A DNA stretch of 64,000 bases from Mycobacteriaceae bacterium (GTDB taxonomy: Bacteria > Actinomycetota > Actinomycetes > Mycobacteriales > Mycobacteriaceae). Location: the NCBI GenBank assembly GCA_019245755.1, contig JAFARC010000001.1, positions 34,932-98,931 of the forward strand, written 5' to 3'. Below the pieces are notes generated by a model. That model did no database searches. It was not told where the DNA came from and was given only the letters and a program-made list of their open reading frames with translations. The first letter of the stretch is position 1, and each line of letters opens with the position of its first letter. The position numbers and the translations under genes were made by a program. This document shows, in pieces, positions 44,622 through 52,225 of this stretch.

Positions 44622-44999
44622 GTGGCCGCACGTGACGTGGTAGAGATCCGGGTCGGCGCCCCGGACAACGTTCTGGAGATCCAGATCGGCACCCTGGAGG
44701 TGGACGTGCCGAGATCGGTCGGCTACTTCGGCGGGCTGGCGGCCGCGGTGGCGCTGGGCCTCATCGAACCGCCGCTGGCACTGTTCATCGCCGCGGTACC
44801 GGTGTTCAAGGCGTTGACCAACACCGCCCTACCCAGTCCTGTGCGGGCCGTGGGTGAGGTGCTCGAGGGCGCCGCCAAACCGGTCGGCAGCGACGCCGAC
44901 GGTGTGATCCAGCTGAAAGACCAGCGCCGGTCCGCCACCAAGGTCGCGGAACTCGCACCAAAGCGCGGTCGGCGGCGCGCTGCCAGCCGCACCAGCTAG
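44622..44999 (+). CDS. Hypothetical protein with central hydrophobic segment
   Basis: 125 aa from GTG 44622 (GTG 44619 is too close to GGAGG at 44611). The N-terminal half reads VEIRVGAPDNVLEIQIGTLEVDVP, then one TM-like stretch (about 38-62, GLAAAVALGLIEPPLALFIAA), and a Lys/Arg-rich tail (KRGRRRAAS). Divergent from katE and perhaps under the same stress control. No family recognised. Confidence 0.65.
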   Translation: MAARDVVEIRVGAPDNVLEIQIGTLEVDVPRSVGYFGGLAAAVALGLIEPPLALFIAAVPVFKALTNTALPSPVRAVGEVLEGAAKPVGSDADGVIQLKDQRRSATKVAELAPKRGRRRAASRTS

Positions 45000-45103
45000 C
45001 GCGCTGACGCGAACGTGCACCCCCTGCGATTTCGGGCCGGTTTTTTCGCAATGGCTGCACGTTGGCGACGTCAGTGCGACGCCCGACTTGCGCCGCGTCG
45101 GCG

Positions 45104-45787
45104 TCACACCTCGTGGAGGCTGAGGATGCCATCCTCGATGGCGCGGGCCAGCAGCGCCGACTTGGTCGGCGCCGGGCGGCCGGCCGCGGCGTATTTGGCG
45201 CGCACTCGCTGCAGATGGGTGCGCACGGTGCTGGGCGCGATGTAAAGCCGCTTGGCGACAAGGTCTTTGCTCTCGGTCTGGAACCACGCGACAAGCACCT
45301 CCTTTTCGCGCTGCGACAAGCTCGGCCGGCCCGCGGCGCGGTCGTTGAGCAGCGCCTTGGCCATTCGTGGCCCCAGATACGGCGTTGTCGAGGAGGCGGC
45401 GTGAATGGCCTCGATCAGGTGGGCCTTGCCCTCGGACTTCACCAGGTAGGTCACCGCGCCGATGTCCAGGCAGGTCAGGATGATCTCGTCGGTGGTGATG
45501 TGCGAATAGATGATCACCCGCCGCCCGGACTCGCACAGTCGGCGCAACGTATCGAAATCCGGTCGGCTGCTGTCGATCTGGAGATCGAATAGCACCACGT
45601 CGACGTCGTCGTCGGGCTGCGGGTAGCGCTGCAGGAACTGCTGCGGGTCGACGAAGTTGTCGACGAACTCGATCGGCGGATCGGCGTTGGCGCACCACGC
45701 CTCGATGCCGGCATGGACCACGTCGTGGTCGTCGATGATCACGGCGCGCACGGCGGCGCGCGGTGAGTCGGCCGATGGCCCTGTCAC
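45104..45787 (-). CDS. NarL/LuxR-type response regulator
   Basis: 227 aa from GTG 45787. Receiver: acidic pocket IIDDHD, phospho-Asp in VVLFDLQID, Lys in YLVKSEG. The C-terminal LuxR HTH is LSQREKEVLVAWFQTE with DLVAKRLYIAPSTVRTHLQRVR. No histidine kinase gene is adjacent, so the partner is unknown; the orphan PrrB-like kinase at 48121 is from another family. Confidence 0.9.
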   Translation of the reverse strand: MTGPSADSPRAAVRAVIIDDHDVVHAGIEAWCANADPPIEFVDNFVDPQQFLQRYPQPDDDVDVVLFDLQIDSSRPDFDTLRRLCESGRRVIIYSHITTDEIILTCLDIGAVTYLVKSEGKAHLIEAIHAASSTTPYLGPRMAKALLNDRAAGRPSLSQREKEVLVAWFQTESKDLVAKRLYIAPSTVRTHLQRVRAKYAAAGRPAPTKSALLARAIEDGILSLHEV

Positions 45788-45824
45788 TCGATCCCCTCAT
45801 GTCGCGTCGGCTTGACCCGACTCG

Positions 45825-45846
45825 GTTACCCCGCGGCGCGGGTAAC
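45825..45846. promoter_or_regulatory. Inverted repeat upstream of the response regulator
   Basis: GTTACCC (45825-45831) and GGGTAAC (45840-45846) form a perfect 7-bp pair with an 8-base loop, overlapping the stop of the upstream minus-strand gene. It may be a terminator for that gene or an operator for the response regulator. Confidence 0.4.
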
Positions 45847-46115
45847 TATTGCGACGATGCCGGTTCAGGCCGCGGCGCGGACGATGCTGCTGCACGGGTC
45901 CGCCGCTTCTTCAGCGATTCCACCAGCCGCGTCGCCTCTGCCAACTCGGTGTGCAGCCGCACCAGCCGCTCCGGCACTTCGGCGGCGATCCGCGAGCGGG
46001 ATCGACGCCGCGCCCAGCGCTGCTCGGCGGCATCGATACGCGCTTTCAAGTCGGCGATCTCGGCCTCCAGCACGGCGACAAACAGCGACGCCTGCACGAC
46101 TTCACCCGGTCTCAC
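45846..46115 (-). CDS. Small coiled-coil protein
   Basis: 89 aa from GTG 46115 (VRPGEVVQASLF). EAEIADLKARIDAAEQRWAR and LVRLHTELAEATRLVESLK form two heptad-rich helices. It resembles the protein at 51454 in size and in LVRL..L.E..RL spacing, suggesting a small family. No other similarity recognised. Confidence 0.55.
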   Translation of the reverse strand: MRPGEVVQASLFVAVLEAEIADLKARIDAAEQRWARRRSRSRIAAEVPERLVRLHTELAEATRLVESLKKRRTRAAASSAPRPEPASSQ

Positions 46116-46332
46116 GCGCCCGACGGTACATCGACGTGGCTCGGTGTTTCGTGAAGTCAGCGGCCCGCCAGTTGACTCGCGGTTGGGCTCCGAAACCGGC
46201 CAGTCCGCCAACCGGCGGCGATCGTTCGACGCGGGCGGGCGGGACGAGTGCCGCGATGCAGCGCCAGGGGCAGGAACTGGCCCCGCCGGGCCGCGAGGGC
46301 CCAGCGGGGCCAGTGCTTGGGTTACGGCGGGC

Positions 46333-46380
46333 CGGAGGCCGTTACTGCTGGCCCGGCGGAGGCCGTTACTGCTGGCCCGG
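46333..46380. repeat. 24-bp perfect tandem duplication over a gene end
   Basis: Bases 46333-46356 and 46357-46380 are identical. The right copy contains the last codons and stop of the Pro-rich secreted protein; the left copy repeats these codons and stop in frame downstream. Confidence 0.8.
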
Positions 46381-46896
46381 CGCCTGGTTCTGCGGACCGG
46401 TCGGCGCGGGCGGCGGCAGCGGCGGGTTCTGCGGGCCGGGTTGCCCCGGCTGGCCCGAGTTCTCGAAGCCGGTCGGCTGGACCGACGGGTTTGGCGTACC
46501 CGCTGGTGCGCAGAACACCTTCACCACCTGCCCGGGAGGCAGGCCAAGGTCCGAAGCGACGGGACCCTGCAGGGTGGCAACCTGCCGCCAGTCAGCGGTG
46601 CCGGAAGGGCCCTGAGTGCCGTTGGCCGACGGGGTCGGCGCCGGGGCGTTCTGCCCGACGACGCAGGTGGGACCCTGCCCGTTGGCAGCCGGAACCGCCG
46701 GCGACCCCGGAGTCGTGGGACCCTGCGGGTTCGCGTCGGGAACAGCCGACGGGTTCGAATTGGTGGAACCTTGGCCGTTGGCGCCGGTAGCAGGCGGCGG
46801 AGTCGGATTCGGCGCCGGGTCCGCCCATGCCAGTCCAGCGAGCGGAACGGCCATGGCGCCAGCTGCCAGACCACCAGTCAGCAACTTCTTCAGCAC
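46366..46896 (-). CDS. Secreted Pro/Gly/Asn-rich protein
   Basis: 176 aa from GTG 46896, GGGAG 7 bases upstream. Signal peptide MLKKLLTGGLAAGAMAVPLA with AWA-DP type I cleavage at about residue 25. The mature part is Pro/Gly/Gln-rich with near-repeats of NGQGPT/NPQGPT, and one TADWRQVATLQGPVASDLG segment that looks folded, with two cysteines. Typical of small mycobacterial exported proteins of unknown role. Confidence 0.75.
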   Translation of the reverse strand: MLKKLLTGGLAAGAMAVPLAGLAWADPAPNPTPPPATGANGQGSTNSNPSAVPDANPQGPTTPGSPAVPAANGQGPTCVVGQNAPAPTPSANGTQGPSGTADWRQVATLQGPVASDLGLPPGQVVKVFCAPAGTPNPSVQPTGFENSGQPGQPGPQNPPLPPPAPTGPQNQAPGQQ

Positions 46897-47110
46897 GGTT
46901 TGCTCCCTACTGTTGTTTGTTACTCCCGACCCGGGGGCTCGTTATTGACGCCACTAGATGCAGCCTAAACCCAGCAAACGCGATATAGTTCTGGAAGCAA
47001 CGATATCGCCGTGGCGAATCGGGGATGGCCTCGTACAACCCGCGGCGTGGCGATCGTCACTTCTGTTGCCAGCAAACGAGTGGTCGCGGCGGCTTGGCAT
47101 GGGCTCGCGG

Positions 47111-47959
47111 TCAGAGGATGTGCAGCCCGTTGAGGCGCACGTACGCTTCAGCGGCCGCGATACCGGCCAGCCACGCGATCAAGCCGGCGGCCACATGGGT
47201 AAGGCTGTGACCGACTGGACCCAAACCGGGTCCCAGTAGCGCCGGCAGGTCGTGCCAGACGAAGGCGCGAGGCGCTCCATAGATCGGGTCGGCGAGATAG
47301 AACAGCAGGTACGGCAACCCCAGATGCGCCATCCAGAGCAGGGTGCGGCGCAGCTCCCGGCGCTGGCGCCAGCGCCGGATCAGCGGTTGGTAGCCGACCG
47401 GCAGCAGAACCGACACCAGGTTGCCGACGCCCAGCCAGGCGAGGATCGGCAGCGTGACATTGGGAATGGTCACCAGCAACCGGGTGGGGGGCTCGGTGCA
47501 CACGGTCAACATCACCGCCGCGCTCAACGTGGGTAGTCCCACGATCACCAGCAGCGCGATGTTCTTGGCCAGCAGGATGCGCCACAGCGGGGTGCCCTCG
47601 TGCAACGCCTTGACGACTCGGGCGTTGTCCGCGCCCAGCACGTTGGTCGTGGTGACGTCGGCCAGGATGAACGACGAGAAGTAGGTGCCGACCAGAACAA
47701 CCCAGTCGCGGTGTGCCTCGGCCCGGATCGGCTGAACCAACAGCCACGCCAGTGACAGGGCCAGGTTCACCGCGACACCGGAAAGCCAGGCCCGCGGCGG
47801 GACGAAGGCCCACCGGACTTCGGCGCCGACGGCAGACCACAGACTCCGTTGAAGCTCGCCGGCGGCGCCGGCCGCCGCGAACGGCCGCGGCAGCGACGAC
47901 CGAACGACCCGTCTCAAGACGGCTCGAGCGGTGACCGGCAGATGCAAATGGGCTGACAA
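47111..47959 (-). CDS. Multi-spanning membrane protein (ABC-2 permease-like)
   Basis: 282 aa with about six TM segments (around 60-80, 90-110, 140-165, 170-195, 215-235, 255-275). A cytosolic N-terminal basic region precedes them. The pattern EGTPLWRILLAKNIALLV resembles ABC-2-type permeases but no ATPase is adjacent. Function unknown. Confidence 0.65.
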   Translation of the reverse strand: MSAHLHLPVTARAVLRRVVRSSLPRPFAAAGAAGELQRSLWSAVGAEVRWAFVPPRAWLSGVAVNLALSLAWLLVQPIRAEAHRDWVVLVGTYFSSFILADVTTTNVLGADNARVVKALHEGTPLWRILLAKNIALLVIVGLPTLSAAVMLTVCTEPPTRLLVTIPNVTLPILAWLGVGNLVSVLLPVGYQPLIRRWRQRRELRRTLLWMAHLGLPYLLFYLADPIYGAPRAFVWHDLPALLGPGLGPVGHSLTHVAAGLIAWLAGIAAAEAYVRLNGLHIL

Positions 47960-48120
47960 CGTTCGCTACCCAGCTCCGGGTCGGTGGACGTGGTGGGATA
48001 CCCGTGGGCGGTCCCAGTCAACCGGGCGGGGCCGCCGGCCCGCGATCAGGCAAGATGTTCTCATGGACAGGGCTCCAAGCGTGCCGCACCGACCGGCCGC
48101 GGATGAGCGCGCCGACGACG

Positions 48121-49503
48121 ATGGCATTCAATGACCGCCTGTATCGGCTGCTGCGGCTGCCGATGCCGGTGCTGTCGCTGCGCACCATCGTCATCGTCGC
48201 CGCGCTGTCGGTCATCGCGGTTGTCATCGCCATAGGCACCTGGGTGTGGATCGGCATCACCAATGACCAGTACAGCCAACTGGACCGGCGACTGGATTCA
48301 GTGAGCAGCCTTGGTGACGTCGGCACACTGCTGCCCAGCGCACTGCACTCGGACGGCAGCCCGCCCGCCCCGGACGGCAGCCTGGTCCGCACGGTGCGAA
48401 TCGGCGCCCAGATCGTGTCGGTACCCAGCGACATCGTGCTGCCCGCCCTGCCGGCGGGGTACGCCGACACCACCATCAACGGCGTCCACTATCGGGTCCG
48501 CACCTTCGCCGCAGGTCCGGCCTCGGTCGCGCTCGGTGCGCCGCTCGCCGAAGCCCAGGCGCGGATCAACGAACTGCACCTGCGGGTGCTGTTGATCTGC
48601 GGCGGTGTCATCGTCGGGACCTTCTTGGTCGGTTGGGTGATGTGGCTGATCATGATCAACCCATTTCGGCTGCTGGCACAGCAGGCCCGTGCCATCAACG
48701 CCCAGTCCAACCCCGACGAGGTACAGGTGCACGGGGTGTGGGAGGCCGTGGAAATCGCCGAGGCGGTCGAGGGCATGCTGGCGCGCATCGGCAACGAGCA
48801 ACAGCGCACGAAGGCCGCGTTGGAGTCGGCCCGCGACTTCGCCTCCGTCGCCTCCCACGAGCTGCGCACTCCACTGACCGCCATGCGCACCAACCTGGAG
48901 GTGCTGTCCACTCTGGATCTGCCTGCCGAGCAGCGCAAAGAGGTGATCGGCGACGTCATACGCACCCAAAGCCGGATCGAGGCCACGCTGACGGCGCTGG
49001 AGCGCCTGGCGCAGGGTGAACTGACCACCGTCGAGGACCACGTCCCGGTTGACATCACCGAGCTGCTCGACCGCGCCGCCCACGACGCCATGCGCATCTA
49101 CCCCGACCTGAACGTGTCGCTGGTGCCGTCGCCGACCGTGCTGATGCTGGGGCTGCCCACGGGGCTGCGGCTGGTGATCGACAACGCCATCGCCAACGCC
49201 GTCAAACACGGCCGCGCCACCCGGGTACAGCTTTCGGCGATCAGCTCTCGCGCCGGCGTGGAGATCGCCGTCGACGACAACGGCACCGGTGTGCCCGAGG
49301 AGGAACGCGCCGCGGTCTTCGAACGGTTCTCCCGCGGGTCGACGGCATCGCGTTCGGGCTCGGGCCTGGGGCTGGCGCTGGTCGCCCAGCAGGCCGATTT
49401 ACACAGCGGCACAGCGTCGCTGGAAGCCAGCCCGTTGGGCGGCGCGCGACTGCTGCTGCGGCTGCCCGGGCCGCCGCCCAACGGAGACGAACCGCAGTTC
49501 TGA
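48121..49503 (+). CDS. Sensor histidine kinase, PrrB paralogue without adjacent prrA
   Basis: 460 aa from ATG 48121, chosen by alignment to PrrB; ATGs at 48055 and 48103 are in frame. TM helices at about 20-42 and 160-182 enclose a sensor domain; HAMP-like region; H-box SHELRTPLTAMRTNLEVLS, N-box DNAIANAVKHG, G-box DDNGTGVP and GSGLGLALVAQQ. The kinase core is nearly identical to mycobacterial PrrB as I know it, while the sensor part differs. PrrB is normally encoded next to response regulator PrrA; here the neighbour upstream is an unrelated membrane gene on the other strand. Confidence 0.85.
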   Translation: MAFNDRLYRLLRLPMPVLSLRTIVIVAALSVIAVVIAIGTWVWIGITNDQYSQLDRRLDSVSSLGDVGTLLPSALHSDGSPPAPDGSLVRTVRIGAQIVSVPSDIVLPALPAGYADTTINGVHYRVRTFAAGPASVALGAPLAEAQARINELHLRVLLICGGVIVGTFLVGWVMWLIMINPFRLLAQQARAINAQSNPDEVQVHGVWEAVEIAEAVEGMLARIGNEQQRTKAALESARDFASVASHELRTPLTAMRTNLEVLSTLDLPAEQRKEVIGDVIRTQSRIEATLTALERLAQGELTTVEDHVPVDITELLDRAAHDAMRIYPDLNVSLVPSPTVLMLGLPTGLRLVIDNAIANAVKHGRATRVQLSAISSRAGVEIAVDDNGTGVPEEERAAVFERFSRGSTASRSGSGLGLALVAQQADLHSGTASLEASPLGGARLLLRLPGPPPNGDEPQF

Positions 49504-49545
49504 GGCGCTGTCGCGGCCGCTGTCAAAGTGCCGTGTCTAAATCCG

Positions 49546-49557
49546 CGAAACGTTTCG
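49546..49557. promoter_or_regulatory. 12-bp perfect palindrome CGAAACGTTTCG
   Basis: Lies 43 bases after the kinase stop and about 200 before the STAS start. Candidate regulator binding site; no factor assigned. Confidence 0.35.
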
Positions 49558-49592
49558 TCATCGTGGGAGAAACGTGAGAACTGGGCGAAAAT

Positions 49593-49609
49593 CACCCCTG
49601 CGGGGGGTG
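49593..49609. terminator. Hairpin after the PrrB-like gene
   Basis: CACCCC (49593-49598) pairs with GGGGTG (49604-49609), 5-base loop. G/C-rich, no U-tract. Confidence 0.45.
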
Positions 49610-49756
49610 TCCCGTCGATGCGCGGGGGGTAGCGTCGCCTGCAAGGGTTGAGATCACAGCCTGTGTGAAAACGCAATCGATACACAGGCGATCCCTTGCT
49701 CGCGTAGAGCGCGTTTTCCGACCGAATCAGCGACACAATCGATGATGGGTTGGACG

Positions 49757-50158
49757 ATGGCCATTGTTCACAACAGACCTAACACGCCCACAGCGCCCTG
49801 CGCGGGCCACGCGGTGATTGACTGTCAGCGCGCACGTGTGACCGCTCGGACTTCCGACGCGTCGACCGTAGTCGCCGTCAGCGGCGAGATCGACGCGTGC
49901 AATGCCGAGCCGGTGGGCGAGTGCTTACGCGGATTCGTCGCGCCTGACCGGGTCCTCATTGTTGATCTCGGGGGCTTGGGCTTCCTTGGGGTCGAGGGCC
50001 TTACCGGGCTCTTCAGGGTCGGCACCGAGTGCGCCGCGGCCGGAGCCCAGTGGGCCCTGGTGACCAGCCACCCGGTGCGCCGGCTGCTTCGTGTCGCCGA
50101 CCCCGAGCGCACGCTGCCGGCCGTGGGCTCGATGATGGAGGCAGCGCAGCGGTTCTAG
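49757..50158 (+). CDS. STAS-domain protein, paralogue of the one at 39348
   Basis: 133 aa from ATG 49757; ATGs at 49742 and 49745 region are alternatives. TVVAVSGEIDACNAEPVGE and LIVDLGGLGFLGVEGLTGL correspond to the STAS core; the phospho-Ser motif is FLGVEGL, again without Ser. Shares VSGEIDA and RRLLRVADPERTLP-type block with the other STAS protein. Probably an anti-sigma antagonist; partner may be the MEDS-HATPase protein or one elsewhere. Confidence 0.85.
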   Translation: MAIVHNRPNTPTAPCAGHAVIDCQRARVTARTSDASTVVAVSGEIDACNAEPVGECLRGFVAPDRVLIVDLGGLGFLGVEGLTGLFRVGTECAAAGAQWALVTSHPVRRLLRVADPERTLPAVGSMMEAAQRF

Positions 50159-50265
50159 GCGCGTGGTGCACACGGGACAAACTTCGCCGCCCAAGCGACG
50201 AACGCCGCGGCCGCCGACCCGACTGAGCACCCGGACAAACAAACGACCGGCAATTACACGACGCT

Positions 50266-50285
50266 ATTGATCGTAATTCATCAAT
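50266..50285. promoter_or_regulatory. AT-rich inverted repeat upstream of the Lsr2 paralogue
   Basis: ATTGAT (50266-50271) and ATCAAT (50280-50285) with 8-base spacer, in an unusually AT-rich patch about 100 bases before the gene. Fits a site for Lsr2-type autoregulation. Confidence 0.4.
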
Positions 50286-50380
50286 CGTCATATTGTCCGG
50301 CGGCCAGCCAGTAAGAGAATTGCCCAGCCATTCCGCGATGTGTACTGTGGTGCAGCAGCACACGCATAATGGAGGACATG

Positions 50381-50737
50381 ATGGCTGAGCGAATAGTGCG
50401 CCAGCTTATCGACGATCTCGACGGCAGCGAGATCCCCGATGGCAAGGGTGAATCAATAGAGTTCGCTTTCCGTGGAGTTTCCTACCGGATTGATCTCAAC
50501 AACGCCAACGTCGCCAAGCTGGAGCGGGCGCTGGCGCCATACATCGGATCCGCGGCGAAGACCGGCGCATCCCGACGCCGCGGACGCGGGCGCAGAAACG
50601 GCAGAACAGATGGTTCGTCGAAAGAAGGACTATCGGCTATTCGAACCTGGGCGGCCAAGCACGGACACACTGTCAGCTCCCGTGGCCGCATCCCAAGCAA
50701 GGTCGTCGAGGCTTACCAAGCCGCCCACAGCCGCTAA
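50381..50737 (+). CDS. Lsr2-family nucleoid-associated protein (paralogue)
   Basis: 118 aa from ATG 50381; GGAGG at 50371 fits this or the ATG at 50378. N-terminal dimerisation domain (RQLIDDLDGSEI, VSYRIDLNNANVAKLE), a basic linker (RRRGRGRRNGR) and the C-terminal DNA-binding domain with RGRIPSKVVEAYQAA, the AT-hook-like RGR loop that inserts in the minor groove. Sequence differs enough from the housekeeping Lsr2 to be a second copy. Silences AT-rich or foreign DNA. Confidence 0.9.
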   Translation: MAERIVRQLIDDLDGSEIPDGKGESIEFAFRGVSYRIDLNNANVAKLERALAPYIGSAAKTGASRRRGRGRRNGRTDGSSKEGLSAIRTWAAKHGHTVSSRGRIPSKVVEAYQAAHSR

Positions 50738-50840
50738 AACGAAATAGCGCACACCGGCGCTGCGGTGCAATTGAACATTGGACATTTTCGCCGGTAGACA
50801 ATCGGTTCAAAAAGTGACAAGCGCCGGCAGGCGTGCGCCG

Positions 50841-51224
50841 TCACCTGCCGTCCTGCCAGGAAACCGAGACGCGTGAAACCTCCCGGGGACACAGGTCGTG
50901 AGCAGCCCAGTAGACGATGACCTCCGACTCCGCAAGCGTGAAGAAGTCGCCGTCGGCCCCATGGGACACCCGCGACACCTCAGCTGAGCCGCTTTGACCG
51001 CGCTGCAGCTCCCCGCACACGTTGCTGCCGACCAACTGCGTCACCCCATGACCGACACCATGCTCGCGTACGTGCGCGACATAGTTGACATCGCGGTCGC
51101 CCGAATGGCCGGCCATCGCCGTCACCACGTATGCCGAGCAGCTGGCGAACAGCAGAAGCCCCACCGCTGCCCCCAACACCTCGGCGACCAACGTCGTCTT
51201 TCTGTGCGCCGCGCCGCTGCGCAT
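50841..51224 (-). CDS. DUF732-like exported protein
   Basis: 127 aa from ATG 51224; ATG 51260 is possible. A hydrophobic segment (LVAEVLGAAVGLLLFASCSA, about 12-30) acts as signal or anchor. The following domain has two cysteines far apart (NVCGELQRG...DLCPREV) and matches the DUF732 pattern C-x-x-L-x-x-G...C-P. Such proteins are small disulphide-bonded secreted mycobacterial proteins with no known function. Confidence 0.65.
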   Translation of the reverse strand: MRSGAAHRKTTLVAEVLGAAVGLLLFASCSAYVVTAMAGHSGDRDVNYVAHVREHGVGHGVTQLVGSNVCGELQRGQSGSAEVSRVSHGADGDFFTLAESEVIVYWAAHDLCPREVSRVSVSWQDGR

Positions 51225-51453
51225 ACCGGAAGTGTTACCCGGGGGAGGAAAAGAAGCCACCGGAACACCGAGACCAATTCGGACAGCCGGTGCGGGACCT
51301 GGCCGGCCACACCGGGTGGGTGAACAGCAGCCAACGCGCAGCCGTCAAACCGGCTGCGGACCGGTGAATGGCCGGGTCGCGGCGGCGGCCTTGGTCGGAC
51401 ATGATGTCGGGGTGTCGGCGGAGTTCTCGGGTGACGTTGGTGGCCAATCGCAC

Positions 51454-51708
51454 ATGAGGGTTGTCGCGAGGGCGAAGACGCGGCCGATAAACGACGCGGA
51501 CCTGGCTCAGGCGCGGGTGTTCGAAGAGATATTGCAGCAAGAGCTTGCCGAACTCGAGCAGCTCGTCGCAGCCGCCGCTGCGCGCCGTGCGAATCGAATC
51601 CACCGTGACGGCGCGGCGCTACAACCATCCGACGAGCTGGTGCGGCTGCGCGGCCGGCTCACGGAGGTACAGCGCCTACTGGGCGCGTTGCGTCACCGAT
51701 TCCTGTAA
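51454..51708 (+). CDS. Small coiled-coil protein, relative of the one at 45846
   Basis: 84 aa from ATG 51454; GTG 51412 in frame is an alternative and no clear RBS decides. ARVFEEILQQELAELEQLV and LVRLRGRLTEVQRLLGALR form two amphipathic helices. Overlaps nothing; lies between DUF732 and lipoprotein genes. Confidence 0.5.
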   Translation: MRVVARAKTRPINDADLAQARVFEEILQQELAELEQLVAAAAARRANRIHRDGAALQPSDELVRLRGRLTEVQRLLGALRHRFL

Positions 51709-51744
51709 CGCACCCGATCGCGGCTACTGTGGGTTGGCACAGTC

Positions 51745-52179
51745 ATGGCCGCTGAAGTTCGCAATCCGCCGACGGCGTTCCTCGGGAGTCGTCTCGTCGT
51801 CGCAATCCTGTGCGCCACCGCAATCGCCGGATGTGCTTCGTCCGAAACCGGCCCGCACCGCGCCCCGCCGGGCGGTGTCGCGATCTTCAACAACCGGTCC
51901 GCCGCCGACCTGATCGCCGCCATCGAGGGCAGCGGCCTGCCGGCGCCGAATGCCCGAAACGGCACCACCAGCGAATGCCCGGCGGTCGGCTGCACAGACA
52001 AGGTCGACACCGACACCGTGTCGATCATGAAATTCCCCACCACCGGCAAGGCGGAGTTGTACGCGGGAGCAACGCAGCACTGTTTTCAGATCGCGGACGT
52101 GGTGCTCACCTTCGCACCGACAGTGTCCCCGAACCAGCAGCGCCAATACGAACAGGTGGTCACCCGAGAGATTCAGTGA
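51745..52179 (+). CDS. Lipoprotein of unknown function
   Basis: 144 aa. Hydrophobic stretch LVVAILCATAIAGC ends in lipobox IAGC, Cys about residue 30. The mature part has two further Cys pairs (ECPAVGC, HCF) and mixed beta pattern (VSIMKFPTTGKAELY). Likely anchored to the outer face of the plasma membrane. No family recognised. Confidence 0.7.
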   Translation: MAAEVRNPPTAFLGSRLVVAILCATAIAGCASSETGPHRAPPGGVAIFNNRSAADLIAAIEGSGLPAPNARNGTTSECPAVGCTDKVDTDTVSIMKFPTTGKAELYAGATQHCFQIADVVLTFAPTVSPNQQRQYEQVVTREIQ

Positions 52180-52225
52180 CCCGCCGCCGCGTCGTCGCCA
52201 TCGTTGCGCAGATTGGGTCCACTAT

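Noticed and set aside
42409..44643. 744-codon open frame antisense to katE
   Set aside because: Product is a typical high-GC complement translation; katE itself shows all catalase motifs.
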